64,000 nucleotides of DNA from Rhizomicrobium sp. (GCA_037200045.1 JBBCHM010000001.1:496001-560000); one strand, 5' to 3'. Positions 27,454-36,866 are shown, counted from the stretch's first letter. The notes: generated from the sequence alone by a model not told the origin. Translations and numbers: made by a program.

Positions 27454-28952
27454 CCTCGACACTTCTGTGGACGCTGATCGCCGTGCAGATCGCGCTCGGC
27501 GGTTTCGATACGCTCTATCACCACGAATTGACGGAGCGGCTGGCGTGGCGGCCGTCGCAGCGGCGCGAGCTGAAACTGCATGGCGCGCGCAACCTGATCT
27601 ACGCGCTGCTGTTCGCGACGCTGGGCTGGAGCGAGGTGCACGGCGCGCCGGCGCTGGCCGTGATCGCGTTCCTGGCGGTCGAGCTCGTCATCACGCTGGC
27701 GGATTTCGTCGAGGAGGACCTCAGCCGCAAGCTGCCCGCGACGGAGCGCGTGACGCACACGCTGCTGGCGCTGAACTACGGCGCGATCCTCTCCTTGCTG
27801 CTGCCGGTGCTGCTCGGCTGGGCGGGGCAGGGAACCGATATCGTGCCGGCGTTCCACGGTTTGTGGAGCCTGCTCGCTGCCGCTGCCGCGTTCGGCGTGG
27901 CGCTGTTCGGTCTGCGCGATCTTGCCGCCTCGGCGCGCGTCGCGCGGCTGGCGCCCAAGCCGGCGGCGGCGCTGGTGACCGCATTGCCGCGCCATCGCAC
28001 CATCCTGGTGACGGGCGCGACCGGCTTCGTCGGTTCGCGCCTGGTCGAGGGGCTGGCGGCGGCCGGCCATGACGTGATCGTGCTGACGCGCAAGGCGGAG
28101 AAGGCGCTGGCGCTGCGCCCGCCGTTCCGGCTGGTGACCGATCTCGAACAGATCGACGGCGCGACGCGGATCGACGCCATCGTCAACCTCGCGGGCGAGC
28201 CGGTGAGCGGCGGATTGTGGACGCCCCGGCGCAAGCGCGCCATCGTGGATTCGCGCCGGAGCATGATCGCGGGCCTGCTGCGCCTGATGGCCCGGCTGGA
28301 GCATACCCCGGCGGTTCTGGTCGGCGCCTCGGCGATCGGCTGGTACGGGTTGCGCGGCGACGAGGAACTGGCCGAGGACGCCGAGCCCGCGCGCGAATTC
28401 TTCAGCCATGAATCCTGCGAGATCGTCGAGCGCGAGACGGCGAAGGCCCGCGCCTTCGGGGTGCGGGTGGTGACGCTGCGCATCGGCCTGGTGCTGGGGA
28501 CGGAGGGCGGGCTCTTGGCGCGGCTGCTGCTGCCGTTCGAGTTCGGGATGGGCGGGCGCATCGGCTCGGGAACGCAATGGATGAGCTGGATCGCCCGCGA
28601 CGACCTCGTGCGGCTGATCGCGCACGCGATCGCGAACGAGGCGCTGGAAGGCCCCGTCAACGCCACCGCGCCCGCGCCGGTGCGCAACGCGGACTTCGCG
28701 CGCGCGCTGGGCCATGCGTTGCATCGGCCGTCGCTGATGCCGCTGCCGGCGCCGCCGCTGCGGCTGCTGGGCGATTTCGGCAAGGAGTTGCTGTTGGGCG
28801 GCCAACGCGTGGTGCCGAAGAAGGCGCTGGCGAGCGGCTTTTCGTTCAGCTATCCGACGCTGCCGATGGCGCTGGAGTCGATGTTGGGCGCGAAGCTGGT
28901 GCGCGATCATGTCGTGCGTACCGAGGCGGCGCATCGGTGGGGGATGAGGTAA
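27450..28952 (+). CDS. membrane-anchored TIGR01777 NAD-dependent epimerase
   Basis: A 500-residue fusion. Residues 1-170 are hydrophobic with about four membrane spans (LLWTLIAVQIALGGFDTLYHH onward). From residue ~185 a Rossmann SDR domain begins with ILVTGATGFVGSRLVEGLAA, then NLAGEPVSGGLWTPRRKR, VGASAIGWYG and GMGGRIGSGTQWMSWIARDD, the TIGR01777 hallmarks. The catalytic Tyr of SDRs appears in IGWYG. Coupled to DUF4166 by a four-base overlap. Likely acts on a lipid or sugar at the inner membrane. Confidence 0.85.
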   Translation: MTSTLLWTLIAVQIALGGFDTLYHHELTERLAWRPSQRRELKLHGARNLIYALLFATLGWSEVHGAPALAVIAFLAVELVITLADFVEEDLSRKLPATERVTHTLLALNYGAILSLLLPVLLGWAGQGTDIVPAFHGLWSLLAAAAAFGVALFGLRDLAASARVARLAPKPAAALVTALPRHRTILVTGATGFVGSRLVEGLAAAGHDVIVLTRKAEKALALRPPFRLVTDLEQIDGATRIDAIVNLAGEPVSGGLWTPRRKRAIVDSRRSMIAGLLRLMARLEHTPAVLVGASAIGWYGLRGDEELAEDAEPAREFFSHESCEIVERETAKARAFGVRVVTLRIGLVLGTEGGLLARLLLPFEFGMGGRIGSGTQWMSWIARDDLVRLIAHAIANEALEGPVNATAPAPVRNADFARALGHALHRPSLMPLPAPPLRLLGDFGKELLLGGQRVVPKKALASGFSFSYPTLPMALESMLGAKLVRDHVVRTEAAHRWGMR

Positions 28953-29009
28953 CAGTGATCTGGGTGCAATTCTCAAATTCAGCACCGTTTTGGAAGCAAT
29001 CATCATGTG

Positions 29010-29038
29010 TTGGCATTTGTTGCCTACACGCGTAAAAT
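29010..29038 (+). promoter_or_regulatory. sigma70-type promoter of the AT-rich island
   Basis: TTGGCA (29010-29015), 17-base spacer, TAAAAT (29033-29038). The ATG at 29058 is about 13 bases after the expected start point and has GTCGAGGG before it. Confidence 0.6.
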
Positions 29039-29057
29039 AACTAGCTGGGGTCGAGGG

Positions 29058-29483
29058 ATGAACGATATGAAGGCGAGGCCCGGAAACAATCCAAAACGTC
29101 AAATTGCAGAGCAAGGTGCCCATTCTTATGCAGAGCTAGCCGCTTTAGCTGAACAAGCAATGTACGTCGGCAGCGCTCATCACAAGAGGCATCCGGGAAA
29201 TTACGCGTTCCAACCACCGTCGAATCCAAGAGCCTGGAAGTCACTTTGCGATGCGATTCGTCCAGTTCTTAAGCAAGAAGCAAGTGAATTGCTCCGCAAT
29301 GGAATTCTAAAGGGCATGATTAGCAAGTCCCAACAAAATGAAAAACCCAAATATGTTTGGAGCGTCGATTCGTCAGGCGAGCCGTACGAAGCCATTTCTG
29401 GAACAGACGGATATCACGGATATCGTCTGGAGGACGATGATAACATGCGAAATGTCGTTCTCAAGGAATGGTCGTCGCGATGA
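29058..29483 (+). CDS. small island protein of unknown function
   Basis: A 141-residue soluble protein. I recall a family with the same closing pattern (YHGYRL, DD, a final VL.EW) and the YVGSAHHKRHPGNYAF opening, but no function is established. It is charged, with many His/Tyr and no membrane segment. Base composition is visibly AT-richer than neighbouring genes, suggesting transfer. Its stop overlaps the start of the ImmA/IrrE-like gene (ATGA), so the pair is co-translated, as in two-gene toxin-antitoxin or defence modules. Confidence 0.7.
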   Translation: MNDMKARPGNNPKRQIAEQGAHSYAELAALAEQAMYVGSAHHKRHPGNYAFQPPSNPRAWKSLCDAIRPVLKQEASELLRNGILKGMISKSQQNEKPKYVWSVDSSGEPYEAISGTDGYHGYRLEDDDNMRNVVLKEWSSR

Positions 29484-30799
29484 ATGACCAGATCAATTTT
29501 GATGCAGAATGGGAAGCACTGGATAGGGGTAGCCCAGAAGAGCGAGCGTGCTTTGCAGCAATTTCCGTTCGCTGCAATGATTCATATTTAACGGAGTGCA
29601 ATGACGGAATTGTCAATCGGGTTCGAGTGGCGCCTTATTTATCCGCATACCATCTTGCCGAATGGTTTGTTTGGAACTGGTGGCGGCTTCGTTGGGAACC
29701 GCGGTCTCTCTTACCATCGTCGAGTTGGGCATTTGCTCATAGAATGGCGACTGTCGGCCACGGTTATGTGTGGCCAAATATAACGATCTTTTCGGATGGC
29801 GAGCGAACCGCCTTGGTCGCGAAGCCTAGCCAAGACAAAAGGGCGAATTCTTTTCGCTATCTGAGCAATCACGCCGCTGTGGTTGCGTCGTCAACCTTCG
29901 AAAACGCTATAGATGAATTTGTGGCGCAGGTCCGTGGGCAACTACATGCTGAAGGTCTGTCCAGTTCGAATTTGGAAACCATCTGGAATGCGCTTTGCGA
30001 AGAACGGGCGTCGCCCGAATTGGCTAAACGAAGAAAGCTAGAAGCGCTTCTCGGATTTGACCCCGATGAAGCCAACGAAGCGACGGTTGAAAAGCTAGTT
30101 GGAGACGCGGTTCGGTTTGGTGCTGACGCCGTTAATGAAATTGCTGCCGATCACCTGCAGAATGGAGACGTCACGACTTCCGAAGAGATTCGCTCGATCG
30201 CGGCGACCCAGGGTTTCGACACGAGGCCGCAGGATGCCGTGAAGCTTTCCAACCTTGCGAGTTTGTCTCGGAGACAGGATTCTGCAGCTTGGTATTTGGG
30301 GGCAGAAGCGGCAAGGGCGTTGCGAGACCAACTTCGACTGAGCGAAACACAAATTTCAAATGATAATTTGTCGAATATGGCCGGCGTCGAAGCAGGAACG
30401 CTTACGTCGAAGACTCATTCCACAGGTGTTTCATTTGCTCTTGATGACTCGCCGTCGCGGGGACGGATGGTACTTAGGTCGAAATGGGAGACCGGGCGTC
30501 GTTTTGAGTTAGCTCGAATTATTGGTGATCGTGTAATGTCGCAAGCTGTCGGTGGACTTTATCCTGCCACTCGCTCTTATACTTACAGACAAAAGGCACA
30601 ACGCTCATTTGCTGCCGAGCTGCTGTGTCCTTTCAGTCTCATCGAGGGCATGCTTCAGGAGGATTATTCGCTAGAGGCACGGCAGGACGTTGCCGATTAT
30701 TTCAACGTATCAGAATTTACTATTCGAACCTCTCTCATGAACCATCGCAGGATCGAACGCGAAGATTTTGACGATGCCGGGCTCGGCGAAAGGTTCTAG
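29480..30799 (+). CDS. ImmA/IrrE-like protein lacking the HExxH motif
   Basis: A 439-residue protein. The C-terminal ~100 residues resemble ImmA/IrrE metalloproteases: RRFELARIIGDRV aligns with the R-x-x-x-A-H-E-x-G-H helix, and FAAELLCPFSLIEGML plus VSEFTIRTSLMNH match the conserved downstream part. The zinc ligands and catalytic Glu are replaced (residues ~345-350 read ARIIGD), so peptidase activity is unlikely. The first ~330 residues match nothing I recognise. The ATG at 29480 overlaps the upstream stop. AT-rich like its partner. Confidence 0.75.
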   Translation: MNDQINFDAEWEALDRGSPEERACFAAISVRCNDSYLTECNDGIVNRVRVAPYLSAYHLAEWFVWNWWRLRWEPRSLLPSSSWAFAHRMATVGHGYVWPNITIFSDGERTALVAKPSQDKRANSFRYLSNHAAVVASSTFENAIDEFVAQVRGQLHAEGLSSSNLETIWNALCEERASPELAKRRKLEALLGFDPDEANEATVEKLVGDAVRFGADAVNEIAADHLQNGDVTTSEEIRSIAATQGFDTRPQDAVKLSNLASLSRRQDSAAWYLGAEAARALRDQLRLSETQISNDNLSNMAGVEAGTLTSKTHSTGVSFALDDSPSRGRMVLRSKWETGRRFELARIIGDRVMSQAVGGLYPATRSYTYRQKAQRSFAAELLCPFSLIEGMLQEDYSLEARQDVADYFNVSEFTIRTSLMNHRRIEREDFDDAGLGERF

Positions 30800-30810
30800 C
30801 CAATACCGCG

Positions 30811-32631
30811 CTACTCGAACGCCATCACCGTCTCGGCGCCGGCCTGGATGCGCTCCAGCAGCATCGGACATTCCGGAATCATCCGCTCCATCCAGTATTT
30901 CGCGGAAACGAGCTTGCCCTTGTAGAACGCCGCGTCGCCCTGGCCGGCCGCGAGCCGCGCAGTGGCGATCTTCGCCATGCGGCCCCACATCCAGCCCGTC
31001 ACCACGATGCCCATCAGCCGCAGATAGTCGTAGGCGCCGGCGCCGGCATTGTTCGGATCGGCGAGGCCGTGCTGCGCCAGCCACAGCGTGGCGTTCTGCA
31101 AATTCTCCAGCCCGCGCTTGACGCCCTTCACGTAAGCGCCCATCGCCGCGTCCGTGCCGTTCTCCTCCAGCCAGCCATTGATCTGGCCGAACAGCGCGAA
31201 GGGCGCCGCGCCGCCCTTGCGGCCGAGCTTGCGGCCGACCAGGTCCATCGCCTGCACGCCGTTGGCGCCCTCATAGGTCTGGTTGATGCGGCCGTCGCGC
31301 ACGAACTGCTCCACGCCGTTGTCGCGGATATAGCCGTGGCCGCCATAGCACTGCATGGCGAGGTTCGCCGCCTCGAACCCCATGTCGGTGCAGAACGCCT
31401 TGAGCACCGGCGTCATCAGGTCGGCGACGAGGCCCGCGGTGGCGGCCTCGGGCCGCGCCGAGCGCGCCACCGCCATGTTCACCGTCGTCCACATCGCCAG
31501 CGCGCGGGCGCCTTCGACGAACGCCCTGGCATGCAGCAGCATGCGCTTGACGTCGGGATGCACGATCTCCAGATCGGCCGGCTTGTCGGGCTCCTTGGGT
31601 CCGGTCAGGGCGTGGCCGACGCGCCGCTCATGGGCATAGGCATAGCCGTTCTGATAGGCGACCTCGCCGATCGCGATGCCCTGCACGCCGACGCCCAGCC
31701 GCGCCGTGTTCATCATGCCGAACATGCCGGCCATGCCGGCGGAGGAGTGGCGCTTCTCGCCGGGCTTGGGCGGCACCGGCTTGGGCCCAAGCCGCCACGC
31801 CGTCGCTTCGTCGAAATTGAGCACGCAGGTCGCCTGCGCCTTGATGCCCATCTTCTTCTCGATCCCGCCGGTCGACACGCCGTTGCGCGCCCCCACCGTG
31901 CCGTCCTCGGCGACGAGGAATTTCGGCACCATGAAGAAGTTCACGGTGGAGAGGTCGTCGTGGATCTGGCCGTCGGCGTCGGGGATCTTGGCGATCACCA
32001 TGTGGATGATGTTGTCGGTCAGGTCGTGGTCGCCGCCCGAGATGAAGATCTTGGTGCCGGTGAGCTTGTAGGTGCCGTCGGGCTGCTCGACCGCGCGGGT
32101 CTTCATCAGGCGCAGGTCGGTGCCGCAATTGGGCTCGGTCAGGCACATCGTGCCGCACCATTCGCCGCTGATCATCCGCTTGGCGACGTGCTCGCGCATC
32201 CAGGGCAGGCCGAGCGCCGCCAGCGCGCCATAGGCCGCCATGGTCAGGCCGGGATACATCGCGAAGGACTGGTTCGCGGCCGTCGCCATCTCGGCGACCG
32301 CCAGGGTGATGGAGAAGGGCAGGCCCGAGCCGCCCAGCTCGACCGGCGCGCTGAGGCCGCCCCAGCCGGCGTCCGCGTAAGCCTTGTAGGCTTCCTTGAA
32401 GCCCTTGGGCGTGCGCACCGTGCCGTTCTCGAAATGCGCGCCTTCCTCGTCGCCCGACTGGTTGATCGGCTGGATGACCTCCTCGCAGAATTTTCCGGCA
32501 TTGACGAGGATGTCCTCGACGAGGTCGGGCGTCAGGTCGCCATAGCCGGGCAGGTCGCGCAGTTTGTCGATCTCCAGCAGCTCGTTGAGCACGAAGCGGA
32601 AATCGTCGAGCGGGGCGCGGTAGACGGGCAT
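30811..32631 (-). CDS. acyl-CoA dehydrogenase, DmdC/FadE5-like
   Basis: A 606-residue acyl-CoA dehydrogenase of the long form that starts MPVYRAPLDDFRFVLNEL. The flavin/substrate loops MCLTEPNCGTDL and LTGTKIFISGGDHDLTDN, CYGGHGYIRDNGVEQFVRD and the catalytic Glu in INQTYEGANGVQAMDL are present, followed by the extra C-terminal domain of this group. Relatives act on 3-methylmercaptopropionyl-CoA or medium to long acyl-CoA. No partner beta-oxidation genes are adjacent. The ATG at 32631 is used rather than an in-frame start 19 codons upstream. Confidence 0.9.
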   Translation of the reverse strand: MPVYRAPLDDFRFVLNELLEIDKLRDLPGYGDLTPDLVEDILVNAGKFCEEVIQPINQSGDEEGAHFENGTVRTPKGFKEAYKAYADAGWGGLSAPVELGGSGLPFSITLAVAEMATAANQSFAMYPGLTMAAYGALAALGLPWMREHVAKRMISGEWCGTMCLTEPNCGTDLRLMKTRAVEQPDGTYKLTGTKIFISGGDHDLTDNIIHMVIAKIPDADGQIHDDLSTVNFFMVPKFLVAEDGTVGARNGVSTGGIEKKMGIKAQATCVLNFDEATAWRLGPKPVPPKPGEKRHSSAGMAGMFGMMNTARLGVGVQGIAIGEVAYQNGYAYAHERRVGHALTGPKEPDKPADLEIVHPDVKRMLLHARAFVEGARALAMWTTVNMAVARSARPEAATAGLVADLMTPVLKAFCTDMGFEAANLAMQCYGGHGYIRDNGVEQFVRDGRINQTYEGANGVQAMDLVGRKLGRKGGAAPFALFGQINGWLEENGTDAAMGAYVKGVKRGLENLQNATLWLAQHGLADPNNAGAGAYDYLRLMGIVVTGWMWGRMAKIATARLAAGQGDAAFYKGKLVSAKYWMERMIPECPMLLERIQAGAETVMAFE

Positions 32632-32711
32632 GGGAACCTCGGGGAATGGCGGCGGCGGATAGTAGGCGACGGGCCTGCTGTTCACCACTCCCTATTGCCA
32701 TGCGCCGCCGG

Positions 32712-33863
32712 TCAAATCTGATCCCGCAGGACCACCGGCACCTCGCGGCCGTCGGCGAGGCGGAAGGTGATCGTGCGGCCGGGCGGATCGTTGCGCTGGC
32801 GCTGGCGGATCGCCGAAAGCGCGATGCCGGCGGCGGGCGCGCCGTCGACCGCGGTGACGATGTCGCCCTTCTTGATGCCGGCGGCTTCGGCCGGCCCGCC
32901 GGGCGTGACGGCATAGATTTCGAAGCCGGCCGGGTTGGGGACGATCGCCATGCCGGTGCGGTCATAGGTGTCGATGTCGTCGACCGGTCCGCCGCGCGGC
33001 GCGAGATAGAGCGTGCCGTGCGCGTAATCGAGCGTCATGGCGAAGCGCTTGACGACCCCGATTCCGATATTGCCGCTGAAGGCGCCGGCGCCGAACAAGC
33101 CGCCCGTGTTGCTGGACAGATCGGTCACCGGATGGCCGACCGGCACGGTGCCCAGCACCAGCGCGCCGCCGCGCATGATCCGCGCATAGGTCTCGCCGCC
33201 GACGCCATAGCCCGAGATCACGTCGACATGTTTGCCCGGACGGTCCCGCAAGCGATGCGCCGCGACGAAGGGCGTGGTGAGGGTGAGGTCGCCATTGTCG
33301 CCGGTGTCGATGTCGAAGGTCCCTGGGATGCCGTCATAGGTGCCCGCGATCTCCGGCGTGTTGTGGGCGAAGGTCATCGGCATGGGCGTGCCGGCGCCGT
33401 CCGCCTTGAACTTGGCCGGATCGGTCAGCGTGATCGTCCGCGAATCGAAATCGAAGCGGGTGACGTAGCGGCGCAAGAATTCGAAGCCCAATACGCCGTC
33501 GACATGGACGCCGGCGAGCTGTTCGATCGGATCGAGCGACAGGACATAGAAATTCTCGCCGGCCAGCGTCGCGCCGCCGACGTTCACCAAGGGCACGGCG
33601 ACGATACCGCTCTGCGCCGTGGCGTCGCCGGCGCCGCGCACGCTGCCGCCGCTGCCCGGCGTCAGGCCGAGCCGGGCGGTGAGCGACTGCGCGACGATGT
33701 CGACCGCGCCGGTGTCGAGCATGAAGCGGAACGGGCCCTGGCCGTCGACGGTGCCGTTGACGTAGAGCTGGTTGCCGATCATGTCGAACGGCACGGTGAT
33801 CGGTGCCGCGACGGCGGGCGCCGACAGGAGAAGGACGACAAGTCCGGCCAGCGGCGCCCGCAT
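32712..33863 (-). CDS. exported aspartic protease-like protein with PDZ domain
   Basis: A 383-residue clan-AA protein. Signal peptide through about residue 20 (VVLLLSAPAVAAP); first lobe FRFMLDTGAVDIVAQSLTARLG; second lobe TFDIDTGDNGDLTLTT; C-terminal PDZ domain (AVTPGGPAEAAGIKKGDIVTAV). Both lobes keep DTG, so activity is possible. It lies 11 bases downstream of a larger paralogue, likely by tandem duplication, and probably acts in the periplasm. Confidence 0.83.
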   Translation of the reverse strand: MRAPLAGLVVLLLSAPAVAAPITVPFDMIGNQLYVNGTVDGQGPFRFMLDTGAVDIVAQSLTARLGLTPGSGGSVRGAGDATAQSGIVAVPLVNVGGATLAGENFYVLSLDPIEQLAGVHVDGVLGFEFLRRYVTRFDFDSRTITLTDPAKFKADGAGTPMPMTFAHNTPEIAGTYDGIPGTFDIDTGDNGDLTLTTPFVAAHRLRDRPGKHVDVISGYGVGGETYARIMRGGALVLGTVPVGHPVTDLSSNTGGLFGAGAFSGNIGIGVVKRFAMTLDYAHGTLYLAPRGGPVDDIDTYDRTGMAIVPNPAGFEIYAVTPGGPAEAAGIKKGDIVTAVDGAPAAGIALSAIRQRQRNDPPGRTITFRLADGREVPVVLRDQI

Positions 33864-33874
33864 GATGCTCCCGA

Positions 33875-35716
33875 TCAGATCTGGTCGCGCAGTGTAACCT
33901 TGAGATCGGCGGGTTTGCCATCGCGCAGCACGGTCAGCGTCACCGCGGTTCCCGCCGCGTCGTCGCGGAAGCGCTGGCGGATGTCGGGCAGCGCGGCGGG
34001 CTGGACCGGCTTGCCGTCGATCGCGGCGATGACGTCGCCGACCTTCAGCCCGGCCGCATCGGCGGGGCCGCCCTTGGTGAGGTCGATCACCTTGTAGCCG
34101 CCGGCGTCGATGTTGAACCACGCGCCGAAGCGGTCATAGGTGTCCAGATCGGCGATCGGGCCCGCCGCCGGCTTCAGGTACATCGTGTTGTTGGCGTAGT
34201 CGAAGGTGACGACGAAGCGCTTGAGGATGCCGCCGCCGATATTGCCGGCGATGGTCGGATCGGCGAAGGCGCCCGCCTTGTCGGTGCCCATGCCGACCAC
34301 CGGATTTTCGACCGCGATCGACGGTCCGATCTTCAGCACGCCGCCGCGCAGCACGCGGCTGCGCGACGGGCCGCCGACGCCCCAGCCGTCCACCGCCTCG
34401 ACCGTCTTGGTGGCGCCGTCGCCGATATGGTTGGCGGCGACGAAGGGCGCGTCGAGCGTCAGCGCGCTGCGCGCGCCGGTGTCGATCTGGAACTTGCCCG
34501 CGATGCCGTCATAGCTGCCCTCGGCGATGGCGGCGTTGCCGTTGAAGGCGATGCGGATCGCCGTGCCGGCGGTCTTGGAATCGAAGAATTTCGGATCGGT
34601 CAGGGTGATCGTCTTGGCGCCGTAATCGACCGTCGTGACGAAGCGGCGGAACACCTCATAGCCGATCATGCCGGGCATGTGCGTGCCGTTGGCCGCGTAC
34701 ATCGCATCGAGGTCGAAGGCGATGAAGAGCTGGTTGTCGACGGTGGCGCCGCCGATGTCGAGCTTGTCGACATGGGTCAGGCTCATGTCCACCGTGCCCT
34801 CGCCGGCGCCGCGCCCCTCGGCGTGGCCCTCGATCTTGAGGCCGAGCGCCTTGGCCAGCTCGGGCGTGACGATGTTCACCCCGCCGGTGTCGAAGATGAA
34901 CTCATAGGGCCCGGTGCCGTTGATCTTCACCTGGGCGTGGATGTGATTGGCGATGAGGTCGAAGGGCAGCGTCACCGCATGCGCCCCGCCGGCGATGGCG
35001 AAATCGGCCGCGGCGGATTTCGGCGGCCCATAGAGCGCCGGATCGGATGTGGCGAGGAACTGCGCCTTGGTCAGCGTCATATGCTGATCGTATTTGACGT
35101 CGCCGGTGCTGATGACGGTATCGACCGGCTCCTGCACGCCGTCGAAGGCGCGGTAGTTCGTGAAGGTCGAGACCGTCATCACATTGGCCTGCGCTTCGTC
35201 GACGCGATGCAGCAGATGGGTCTTGGCGTCGAACCAGGCATCGAACGGCTTGCCGCCCTTGGGCGTCACCGTCAGCACGTCGTAGGTCACCCCGCCATCG
35301 GTCTTCTGCGGGTCTTCGACGATCGTCGCGCCGCCGTGATCGGGCAGCCACCACAGATTGGCGTTGCGATAGGCGTTGTTGATCGCGAGGGGCACGGAGT
35401 CGCCGGCCTCCTGCACGGTGACGATGCCGGAATTGTCCTTGGTCCAGACATGCGCGCCGTCATAGCCGTTGGCGCCCTTTATCGGTCCGATGGCGAAGTG
35501 CTGCTCGAACCGCCCGTCGGCGAGATCGGAGGTGCCGCTGGCCGTGCCGGTCAGGCCATTGCCGGCATAGTCGAATTGCAGCACAAGGGCGGCCTTGCCG
35601 CGCGCGGCGTCGGCGCCGGTCGCGGCGCGGTTGGCGGAAAGGATCTCGTCCGGCGACGCGGCGAGCGCGGTGGTGGTGGTGAGCGCAAGGGTGAGCATGG
35701 CGAGAGCGGAGCGCAT
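33875..35716 (-). CDS. exported aspartic protease-like protein with N-terminal domain and PDZ
   Basis: A 613-residue paralogue of the next gene. A signal peptide (MLTLALTTTTALAA) leads into a ~230-residue N-terminal domain of LolA/outer-membrane-lipoprotein-sorting character (LVLQFDYAGNGLTGTASGT; FDAWFDAKTHLLHRVDE). Then two protease lobes (YEFIFDTGGVNIVTPELAKA, FQIDTGARSALTLD) and a PDZ domain (LTKGGPADAAGLKVGDVIAA). Substrate unknown. The extra N-terminal domain is absent from the downstream copy. Confidence 0.83.
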   Translation of the reverse strand: MRSALAMLTLALTTTTALAASPDEILSANRAATGADAARGKAALVLQFDYAGNGLTGTASGTSDLADGRFEQHFAIGPIKGANGYDGAHVWTKDNSGIVTVQEAGDSVPLAINNAYRNANLWWLPDHGGATIVEDPQKTDGGVTYDVLTVTPKGGKPFDAWFDAKTHLLHRVDEAQANVMTVSTFTNYRAFDGVQEPVDTVISTGDVKYDQHMTLTKAQFLATSDPALYGPPKSAAADFAIAGGAHAVTLPFDLIANHIHAQVKINGTGPYEFIFDTGGVNIVTPELAKALGLKIEGHAEGRGAGEGTVDMSLTHVDKLDIGGATVDNQLFIAFDLDAMYAANGTHMPGMIGYEVFRRFVTTVDYGAKTITLTDPKFFDSKTAGTAIRIAFNGNAAIAEGSYDGIAGKFQIDTGARSALTLDAPFVAANHIGDGATKTVEAVDGWGVGGPSRSRVLRGGVLKIGPSIAVENPVVGMGTDKAGAFADPTIAGNIGGGILKRFVVTFDYANNTMYLKPAAGPIADLDTYDRFGAWFNIDAGGYKVIDLTKGGPADAAGLKVGDVIAAIDGKPVQPAALPDIRQRFRDDAAGTAVTLTVLRDGKPADLKVTLRDQI

Positions 35717-35786
35717 GGTGTTTTCCCCTGATGACGAGTGGCAGATAGGCGCGACGGCGCGGCTGTGCAAGGGAGCCGGCGTCACG

Positions 35787-36644
35787 ATGGCGTGCCGGAT
35801 CGTATCGGCGGCGCTAGTATTTTTCTGCATTAGCGCAAGTGTTGCCGCCGCGCCGCAGCGTGTCGTTTCGACCAACCTCTGCACCGACGAATATGTCTTC
35901 CGCCTCGCGGAACGCGGACATATTGCTGCGCTGTCTTTCGAGGCCGGCGACCGCCATCCGGTGGTCTCGACCATCGCGGGCAAGGTCCGCGGCATCCCGC
36001 AAATCCGTCCCTCGGCCGAGACGGTGCTGAACTATCGCCCCGACCTGGTGGTGATGTTCGCCGGCACGCTGCCCCGGCTGCGGGCGGTGCTCGACGACCT
36101 GCATGTGCCGGTGCTGGAAGTGCCTTACGACGACTCGCTGGCGGCGATCCGGCGGACGACAAGCCGGCTGGGCGAGGCGCTCGGCGCGCGGGAGCGGGCG
36201 GCGGCGCTGCTCGCGCGCATGGACGGCGAACTGGCGGCGGCGCGCCGCGCGGCGCCGCGGCCGTCCGTCCGTACACTGATCTATGAGCCGAACGGCTATG
36301 CGACCTCCGGACCGGTGACGGAGGAGTTGATGGCCATCGCCGGGCTGGCCGACGCGGCGCCGGGCTATGCCCCGACGCGCAGCGGGCGCATCCCGGTGGA
36401 AGAGGTGATCGCGGCGGCGCCGGAGCTGCTGATCTACAGCGGCCAGCAGGACGTGGCGGACGCGCGCGCCAATCTGGTGCTGCACCATCCGGCGCTGGCG
36501 GCGCTGGGCGGGCGCACCTATGCGGCGTGGAATCCGCTGGTGCCGCTGCTCTGCGCCGGGCCGTGGTCCGCCGACGTGGCGCCGGTCTTCGCCGCGCTGG
36601 GGCGCAAGGCGCGGTCGCTTGCGCCCGCGCCGCGCCGCCCCTAA
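35787..36644 (+). CDS. btuF: periplasmic B12-binding protein, BtuF-like
   Basis: A 285-residue helical-backbone substrate-binding protein. Signal peptide to about residue 24 (VFFCISASVAAAP), then QRVVSTNLCTDEYVFRLA and RPSAETVLNYRPDLVVMFAG of the TroA/FecB-like fold. Adjacent BtuC and BtuD plus a cobalamin riboswitch identify it as a corrinoid binder. Unusually it lies upstream of the riboswitch, so it is not in the riboswitch-controlled leader itself. The ATG at 35787 has GGGAG before it. Confidence 0.87.
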   Translation: MACRIVSAALVFFCISASVAAAPQRVVSTNLCTDEYVFRLAERGHIAALSFEAGDRHPVVSTIAGKVRGIPQIRPSAETVLNYRPDLVVMFAGTLPRLRAVLDDLHVPVLEVPYDDSLAAIRRTTSRLGEALGARERAAALLARMDGELAAARRAAPRPSVRTLIYEPNGYATSGPVTEELMAIAGLADAAPGYAPTRSGRIPVEEVIAAAPELLIYSGQQDVADARANLVLHHPALAALGGRTYAAWNPLVPLLCAGPWSADVAPVFAALGRKARSLAPAPRRP

Positions 36645-36649
36645 AACCG

Positions 36650-36806
36650 CTCCGACGCACGGACAAGGGAACGCGGTTCGAAACCGCGGCTGCCCCCGCA
36701 ACTGTAAGCGGCACAGACGCCCATCCTTCAGGCCACTGGGAAACCGGGAAGGCGGATGCGGCGGCCGCGAGCCAGGAGACCTGACCGAGCGTGTCGTCCG
36801 TCGGGC
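36650..36806 (+). promoter_or_regulatory. cobalamin riboswitch
   Basis: All main elements are readable: closing stem CCGACG (36652-36657) with CGTCGG (36799-36804), GGGAACGCGGTTCGAAACCG, the conserved CCCCCGCAACTGTAAGCGG, CCACTGGGAAACCGGGAAGG, and the B12 box GAGCCAGGAGACCTG (36769-36783). It should bind adenosylcobalamin and lower btuCD expression. It starts six bases after the btuF stop. Confidence 0.95.
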
Positions 36807-36866
36807 GCCGGGGTTGGCGCGCGGCATGCGGAAACCGCAAGCGGCGACTCGAAGGAGTGCGGCCGC

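Noticed and set aside
28953..30810. Prophage or integrative element around the AT-rich island
   Set aside because: No integrase, tRNA or direct repeats at the edges; only two genes.
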